Source: Bacteroidota bacterium (GTDB lineage: Bacteria > Bacteroidota > Ignavibacteria > Kapaibacteriales > UBA2268). Taken from it: a stretch of 10,357 nt of DNA. The stretch is from positions 1-10,357 of the forward strand of contig JAJRPT010000028.1 of the NCBI GenBank assembly GCA_024280675.1, written 5' to 3'. Below are positions 6,374 through 10,357 of this stretch, piece by piece. Each line of letters opens with the position of its first letter. Within the stretch, counting starts at the first letter, position 1. Under the pieces are notes generated by a model, which made no database searches, was not told where the DNA came from, and worked only from the letters and a program-made list of their open reading frames with translations. Made by a program: the position numbers and the translations under genes.

Positions 6374-8188
6374 CTGGCTTGTCCTCTTTGAACCTGATTC
6401 AAAAACTAGGAAATAAATGCCATTGTGCATCTTCTGAGTGGAAATACTCCTGTTGAAATATCCCTCTTCGTGAGAACCAGAATAAATATTCTCCACCAGC
6501 GATCCGAAGCTATCATAGAGGTTTATCTCAGTGTAGATGCCATCTATTCCAATTGAATAATGAAGAGAAAGCATGTCACCCACTGGACTCGGAGCTATTC
6601 TCTCAAGGTCTGTATTGTCAAAGGTAAGCCCACCACGAAATTGGCTAATGCAATTTTCAACGTTTAATGAGATTCTGTCCTCAGTTGAACTAAGGCAAAT
6701 ATCACTAGGGAACTCTAAGACTGTAATAATTTCATCTCTATCAATGTTGGTCAGCAATGTATTAAATGTAATTTCACCAGTAATTTTATCATTGGATAAA
6801 TCACCTTTGTCTAATTTAAATATTAGCTCTCCTCCATTTCTTGAGTCCAGAGGGACTTGATTGCCCAAAATACTTACATATCTAGCATCTATTGGGAGTA
6901 TTAGTTGTTCTGGGTTTATGCTAATTACTAAATCAAAATCAGACAAATCATTTTGTGAGCTTTCAGAGAAAATATCTGAATCAAATTGTAAGGAAAATGT
7001 AGAATTAGGGAGAAATACTTTTTCTGTCAGTTCACCTTTGTTAGTGATATTCATGGCTATATCATCTCTTCTTTCTGCTTGGACAATAATTGAAGCATTT
7101 TCTAAGCCTTGACTGCTTGCAGTAATTTGTGCACTTAGATTATTTGAACTACCTCCACCTATCAAATATACATTCAAATCTTCTTTTTCACCACTCACTG
7201 TAATAGTTTTTGTGACAACAAGATTATTTTCATCAAAGGAGAAAGCATTGTCTGTGTCATCCCATATTTCTAAATCAACTGTGATAGAATTGCCAGTTGG
7301 GTTGTGAACTGTTAAAATCGAAGTGGCAATTTCACATCCCATCGTAGCCGGTTCCAGAGAAAGAGATTCGCTGGCAAGCCCTGTTCCTGTGAGATTGACA
7401 GAGTATGTAACCCTTTCTGAGATGTCACCCTCAACTGCGTTGTGTATCATATCAAGGCTAGCAAGTTTATTAGCACTTGAACTTGGTGTAAAAATAATTT
7501 CAACAGAAATACTGCCAGATTGGGGAATAGTTAGATTAGTAGTGGTTTGTGTTGTGGCAAATACAAAGTCGCTTGCATCAGTGCCTGTGATTTCTATTGA
7601 TTCAATAAATAAATCCTCACTTTGTGAATCGTTTGAAATGATTATACTTTGGCTTGGAGCCGCTTGATTGACATCAGAAGAGCCAAAATCTTTATCTTCT
7701 GCATAAATTTGTGGTAGAGTGCCAGCCCCCGTTAGCTCACCTTGGACCTCTGTATCATTTTCGTCTGTGACAATTATATATATTGACTTTTCGCCTTCTG
7801 TCTGAGGAGAGAATCTGACGAAAATAGAATGAGTTTCGTTGCTTTGGATTGTAGCTGGTAGCGCAATATTTGGGTCTGTGGTGAATTCAAAATCTGGATT
7901 GCTCGAATCACTAAATCTAATATTTTCGATGACAACTTCCTTGTCACCTGTGTTTGTGACAAAGACCTCTTTTATTTCTGAGAGCGATTTGACTCTTTGC
8001 ACTCCAAATGGATTTGGGTCTACAGTAAATTTAAGAATCTGATCAACTCCAATTCCGTTCAGAAATACTTGAGTTTCACCGCAATCATCACTGTCAAATT
8101 TTACCCACGCATCGTATGTCTTTCCCTCAACGTTTGGCGAAAAAATTATTTGAGCTTGGTGAGTTTCGCCTGGTGCGATGTCGAAGGT
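6353..8188 (-). CDS. Downstream fragment: choice-of-anchor-D and T9SS sorting domain
   Basis: This open stretch follows the internal TAA. It has 611 sense codons, beginning THR-PHE-ASP-ILE, the second half of ASH domain 1 (APGETHQAQIIFSP, then LNGIG). The longest open frame that starts with a usable codon begins at GTG 8002 and is 549 aa. That GTG is Val543 within a domain boundary sequence (DPNPFGVQRV), with no ribosome binding site visible, so it is unlikely to be a real start. Two further ASH domains end with GELTGAG and NLTGTG. The C-terminal 81 residues have the T9SS sorting pattern: IAPSPVGD, a beta strand with INLYDSFGSLV, then HNGIYFLVFESG and LIILK at the end. This domain directs export across the outer membrane and surface anchoring, but only if it is joined to the upstream signal peptide. 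As a separate product it lacks a signal and would stay in the cytoplasm. Confidence 0.75.
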   Translation of the reverse strand, partial: TFDIAPGETHQAQIIFSPNVEGKTYDAWVKFDSDDCGETQVFLNGIGVDQILKFTVDPNPFGVQRVKSLSEIKEVFVTNTGDKEVVIENIRFSDSSNPDFEFTTDPNIALPATIQSNETHSIFVRFSPQTEGEKSIYIIVTDENDTEVQGELTGAGTLPQIYAEDKDFGSSDVNQAAPSQSIIISNDSQSEDLFIESIEITGTDASDFVFATTQTTTNLTIPQSGSISVEIIFTPSSSANKLASLDMIHNAVEGDISERVTYSVNLTGTGLASESLSLEPATMGCEIATSILTVHNPTGNSITVDLEIWDDTDNAFSFDENNLVVTKTITVSGEKEDLNVYLIGGGSSNNLSAQITASSQGLENASIIVQAERRDDIAMNITNKGELTEKVFLPNSTFSLQFDSDIFSESSQNDLSDFDLVISINPEQLILPIDARYVSILGNQVPLDSRNGGELIFKLDKGDLSNDKITGEITFNTLLTNIDRDEIITVLEFPSDICLSSTEDRISLNVENCISQFRGGLTFDNTDLERIAPSPVGDMLSLHYSIGIDGIYTEINLYDSFGSLVENIYSGSHEEGYFNRSISTQKMHNGIYFLVFESGSKRTSQNLIILK

Positions 8189-9628
8189 TTAATCGCCTGC
8201 TTTTACGGCAAACCTATCTTTGTCTACCCCGCCCAGTCTGACTACTCCACTTATGGAGTTGAAGCCATCGTTAGTGAAGGCAACGGTTTGCTCACTAGAA
8301 GCGGTGATTGAAACATCTCCAAAATCATAATTGGCAGGTGCTGTTCCGCCGCAAATTTTTAACTTTATCTCAGGCGAAGGGCAATCACCATTAATCATAA
8401 AATCATATTCTTTTGGTCCTGGGTTGATGCCTAGATATTTTATAAAAAGATTGGCTTGGAAATCTTTCGAGAGGGTCGCTGGTGGTGGTAGTTCAAAATT
8501 TCCATCATCGGGATATATGGAAAATGACACAGACATGCTCGAGTTATGGGATGTTACCTTTATTGATTTACTAACGTTTGGAGCATCTTCAAATATTATT
8601 TCAGAATCCAAAACTTCTAGGTATTTCAATTTTTCCTCAGGGGCTTGGTAAGTGATTGTAGAGCTGTATGGTTGATTCAGACCAGTGTAATCGACAACAA
8701 TTTCTTTTGTGTTGTTTTCGGCCAAGCATGCAAGTGGAGCAGTGTATTCAAGCCAGCATTTCTCTGCCCCAGAGCTTACCTCGGCAAATAACTGCCTGTA
8801 AATTTCGTCGAGAGCACTTCCTGAGTATGGTCTGAAATATTGTCCACCAGTTCTTTGTGAGAGTTCGCGCAAATCTTGATTGAGCTCACCGCTAAAGGTG
8901 ACGGCAAATACTGTCACTCTTTTTTCTATTGAAGTCTGTATAAATTCTTCGTAACGAAATGGAATGACGGCGGATTCGTGCTTTCCGTCTGAGATGAAAA
9001 TGATGATTCTTCTTGTATTTTCTTTGGCATCATCAAATAATTGGAATGCTCCATCATTGAACGCCCCATCCTTTCCCTCTTCGGAATCAAATGCCTCGTT
9101 AAAATCAGTTGTAGTTCCAATTTTTATCCTATCTATTGAGTCTTTTAATTCTTGTCTGGTAGTTTTCCATCCAGCATTATGTGTTACCTTTCCAGAAAAC
9201 CCAATAACTGCAGCTTCCGACCCACCGTCGAAATTGATTGAATCAAGCATCTTTTTTGCGGCTTCCTTTGCAAGATCGATTTTAACCCCTGGTCCCACCG
9301 CCACAGGCTCACCCATACTATAGGAACGGTCTAACATAAAAACTACTGAAATTGGTATGCCTTCTGGAAGATATTCACATATTCTAACTAAATTCTGCTT
9401 GCCATCTTCAAACAATGCCATGTCCACACCATCATCTCTGAGTGTGAAATCTGAGAATTCTATATCATCTTCCTCAACGGCATAGTAACCATTGTGAGCG
9501 TTATAAAATAGTTTTATTTTTGGATAGTCACCCACGTCAGCCCTGTAAATATTAAAATATTGTGACTGGGCGGGCGTGTAGGTAAAAAGTAAAATTGAGA
9601 ATAATACGAGTAGTTTTGATTGTAACAT
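8189..9628 (-). CDS. Upstream fragment: signal peptide and von Willebrand factor A domain
   Basis: The readable N-terminal product is 479 aa. The start is ATG 9628, preceded by AGGA 5 nt upstream, the clearest Shine-Dalgarno in the window. A longer reading from TTG 9670 adds 14 residues and lacks support. Residues 1-~22 form a signal peptide ending near PAQSQ. The VWA domain (~94-285) has a full MIDAS: DRSYS (D100, S102, S104), Thr in GTTTD (171-175), and Asp in ISDG (D214). This implies a divalent-metal ligand site of adhesin/integrin type. Two Cys (C291 and C301) may form a disulfide, and further Cys pairs (C416 and C426) lie in the following beta domain. The fragment ends after FAVKAGD in the middle of ASH domain 1. 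Without the T9SS domain it would be released into the periplasm rather than to the cell surface. Confidence 0.85.
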   Translation of the reverse strand: MLQSKLLVLFSILLFTYTPAQSQYFNIYRADVGDYPKIKLFYNAHNGYYAVEEDDIEFSDFTLRDDGVDMALFEDGKQNLVRICEYLPEGIPISVVFMLDRSYSMGEPVAVGPGVKIDLAKEAAKKMLDSINFDGGSEAAVIGFSGKVTHNAGWKTTRQELKDSIDRIKIGTTTDFNEAFDSEEGKDGAFNDGAFQLFDDAKENTRRIIIFISDGKHESAVIPFRYEEFIQTSIEKRVTVFAVTFSGELNQDLRELSQRTGGQYFRPYSGSALDEIYRQLFAEVSSGAEKCWLEYTAPLACLAENNTKEIVVDYTGLNQPYSSTITYQAPEEKLKYLEVLDSEIIFEDAPNVSKSIKVTSHNSSMSVSFSIYPDDGNFELPPPATLSKDFQANLFIKYLGINPGPKEYDFMINGDCPSPEIKLKICGGTAPANYDFGDVSITASSEQTVAFTNDGFNSISGVVRLGGVDKDRFAVKAGD

Positions 9629-9650
9629 TTTCTTCCTAAAGTAAGTATTA

Positions 9651-9685
9651 AAGTGTTTATATTGCGTCAATACTAAAGAACACTT
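9651..9685. repeat. Interrupted palindrome in the divergent promoter region
   Basis: AAGTGTT (9651-9657) and AACACTT (9679-9685) are perfect complements. An inner 5-bp stem TATTG/CAATA (9660-9664 and 9668-9672) closes on the trinucleotide CGT. It could be a protein-binding operator shared by both genes or a cruciform. There is no direct evidence of function. Confidence 0.5.
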
Positions 9686-9750
9686 ATACCAATAAAATGT
9701 TACAATTTGATTGCACTATTTTATACATAAAGATGGTAATGCTTATATTG

Positions 9751-9768
9751 TTTTCAACAGTTTGAAAA
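9751..9768 (+). other. Small hairpin at the ribosome-binding position of the PD40 gene
   Basis: TTTTCAA (9751-9757), loop CAGT, TTGAAAA (9762-9768) form a perfect 7-bp stem that ends 2 nt before the ATG at 9771. All but one of the pairs are A-T, so it is weak. If formed in the mRNA it would cover the initiation region. It may be incidental. Confidence 0.4.
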
Positions 9769-9770
9769 AT

Positions 9771-10357
9771 ATGTCAAGAAAACTACACATAATTATATTT
9801 TTGCTTTTTATTCTTAACCTCGGCTCCAAATCTGAGAATAAATGCTTTGACTATTTGCTACTCGACGGGGCGGAGCCTTTGTTGGATTTTGGACTCGACA
9901 CAACTAGCCATTGGTGGGCTGTGACCGAGCCTTTCAAAGGTATGAAACGCATGGTAATTGATGGTGAGGAATTCGAGGCAAGCAGTGCCCTCACCAAACC
10001 AGTCTTTTCACCCAATGGAAGAGATTGGGCATTTTTCTCCGAAGATGCACTGGGATGGATGCTTGTCACCAATGACACTATTTTTGATTTAAATGCCGAA
10101 GCCGTTGGTGATGTTTCATATTCCCCAAATGGTGAGCATTTAGCCTACTCTTATTTTATCTCAGAATATGAAAGACTTGTTCTGCCAAATGATGAAACTA
10201 TTGAAATACTTGACCGCTCCCGGGGGATATTCTTGTCAAATGATGGAAACTCATTCGCCTTCAAAGCAATGCGTTCTGGACGCTGGGCATTGGACATAAA
10301 TGGGAAGGAAAGCGATTATTTTGATGAGATAGTTCCTATTGGTTTCTGGTGGACTGG
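9771..10357 (+). CDS. Secreted PD40/WD40-like beta-propeller protein (partial, C-terminus off the window)
   Basis: 195 residues are visible before the window ends in an open frame. The N-terminus (MSRKLH, then a long hydrophobic run, LNLGSK) is a signal peptide with probable cleavage around residue 18-22. No lipobox Cys is apparent at that point. The mature part shows repeated propeller-type blades: FSPNGRDWAFFS (79-90), YSPNGEHLAYSY (117-128) and LSNDGNSFAFKA (155-166). These match the PD40/TolB-like repeat pattern (hydrophobic-S-P-[ND]-G-x-x-[LWF]-A-[FY]). TolB-like propellers and Bacteroidota surface proteins of this form bind peptides or act as scaffolds, and no catalytic domain is visible yet. 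The ATG has no Shine-Dalgarno. The gene diverges from the VWA gene, with which it may share a regulatory region. Confidence 0.8.
   Translation, partial: MSRKLHIIIFLLFILNLGSKSENKCFDYLLLDGAEPLLDFGLDTTSHWWAVTEPFKGMKRMVIDGEEFEASSALTKPVFSPNGRDWAFFSEDALGWMLVTNDTIFDLNAEAVGDVSYSPNGEHLAYSYFISEYERLVLPNDETIEILDRSRGIFLSNDGNSFAFKAMRSGRWALDINGKESDYFDEIVPIGFWWT

Larger units (their letters stand above)
6353..9628 (-). pseudogene. Secreted VWA / choice-of-anchor-D protein with T9SS sorting domain, interrupted by an in-frame TAA
   Basis: This is the whole locus as one reading frame, 1092 codons from ATG 9628 to TAA 6353-6355. The single defect is the TAA at 8189-8191, codon 480. Domains in joined numbering: signal peptide (1-~22); VWA (~94-285); beta domain (~335-430); choice-of-anchor-D 1 (~433-527), the one hit by the stop; choice-of-anchor-D 2 (~531-636) and 3 (~639-750); two more beta-sandwich regions (~753-862 and ~867-992, the second weakly cohesin-like); and a T9SS sorting domain (~1011-1091). 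A frame-preserving single-base stop explains both fragments: CAA, AAA or GAA to TAA would be enough. TAA ends other genes here (3904-3906, 4270-4272, 6341-6343), so it is a normal stop in this genome. An alternative is two separate genes, but the downstream frame has no good start. A sequencing error cannot be excluded. Confidence 0.7.
9629..9770. promoter_or_regulatory. Divergent intergenic region between the VWA gene and the PD40 gene
   Basis: A 142-bp AT-rich region between two divergently transcribed secreted-protein genes, so both promoters should lie here. An interrupted palindrome at 9651-9685 pairs AAGTGTT with AACACTT and, inside it, TATTG with CAATA around a 3-nt CGT loop. TTGACG occurs on the minus strand (9670-9665) in that loop, but no good -10 lies 17 nt downstream. 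A 7-bp hairpin (9751-9768) lies just upstream of the plus-strand ATG. I find no convincing -33/-7 pair for either direction. Confidence 0.4.

Noticed and set aside
6353..8002. An independent 549-aa gene starting at GTG 8002
   Set aside because: The GTG lies in the middle of a continuing domain sequence (DPNPFGVQRV), has no ribosome binding site, and the frame is open back to the TAA at 8189. It is better explained as the 3' part of the interrupted gene.
8189..8191. Recoding of TAA to an amino acid as the genetic code of this genome
   Set aside because: Other genes in the window (ending at 3906, 4272 and 6343) end in TAA at natural C-termini, so TAA is an ordinary stop. Local readthrough remains possible but is not shown.
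9629..9670. Upstream TTG start for the VWA gene, adding 14 residues
   Set aside because: The extension is polar and would place the signal peptide internally. ATG 9628 has an AGGA Shine-Dalgarno 5 nt upstream and gives a normal signal peptide.

Overview
The window is AT-rich and carries seven loci, one of them interrupted by a stop codon, with no RNA genes, insertion sequences or CRISPR. It points to the Bacteroidota/Ignavibacteria/Kapabacteria side of the FCB group. The evidence is a C-terminal type IX secretion (T9SS) sorting domain at 6353-6595 (-), choice-of-anchor-D (ASH-type) domains, short lipoprotein signals, TAnnTTTG-like -7 elements, and mostly absent Shine-Dalgarno sequences. The lineage is an inference; no marker gene is present.

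Layout. (1) 1-582 (-): N-terminal half of a MalK/UgpC-type ABC import ATPase, cut by the window edge. (2) 611-1741 and 1738-2946 (+): two lipoproteins that overlap by 4 bp (GTGA). The first has a formylglycine-generating-enzyme-like (FGE/SUMF1) fold domain without the canonical cysteine pair. The second is a PQQ-like beta-propeller. (3) 3118-3906 (+): a coiled-coil protein with a minimal J domain. (4) 4000-4272 and 4295-6343 (+): a small, highly charged unknown protein, then RecQ helicase, probably co-transcribed. (5) 6353-9628 (-): one long gene for a secreted, surface-sorted VWA protein with choice-of-anchor-D domains. A single in-frame TAA at 8189-8191 splits it into two open frames. (6) 9771-10357 (+): start of a secreted PD40/WD40-like beta-propeller protein, cut by the window edge.

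How the parts relate. Most of the window encodes cell-surface or secreted proteins (two lipoproteins, the VWA/T9SS protein, a second propeller). The centre (J-domain protein, 90-aa protein, RecQ) is cytoplasmic and is probably a separate transcription unit or units. recQ and the VWA gene converge over 9 bp and share a perfect 11-bp hairpin at 6346-6373, which lies partly inside the last codons of the VWA gene.

The most notable observation is the in-frame TAA within an otherwise intact ASH domain. The reading frame and domain sequence continue unchanged on the far side, so this looks like a recent nonsense mutation, a sequencing error, or a phase-variable or readthrough stop, rather than two natural genes. 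I do not see a clear undescribed defence or mobile system here.
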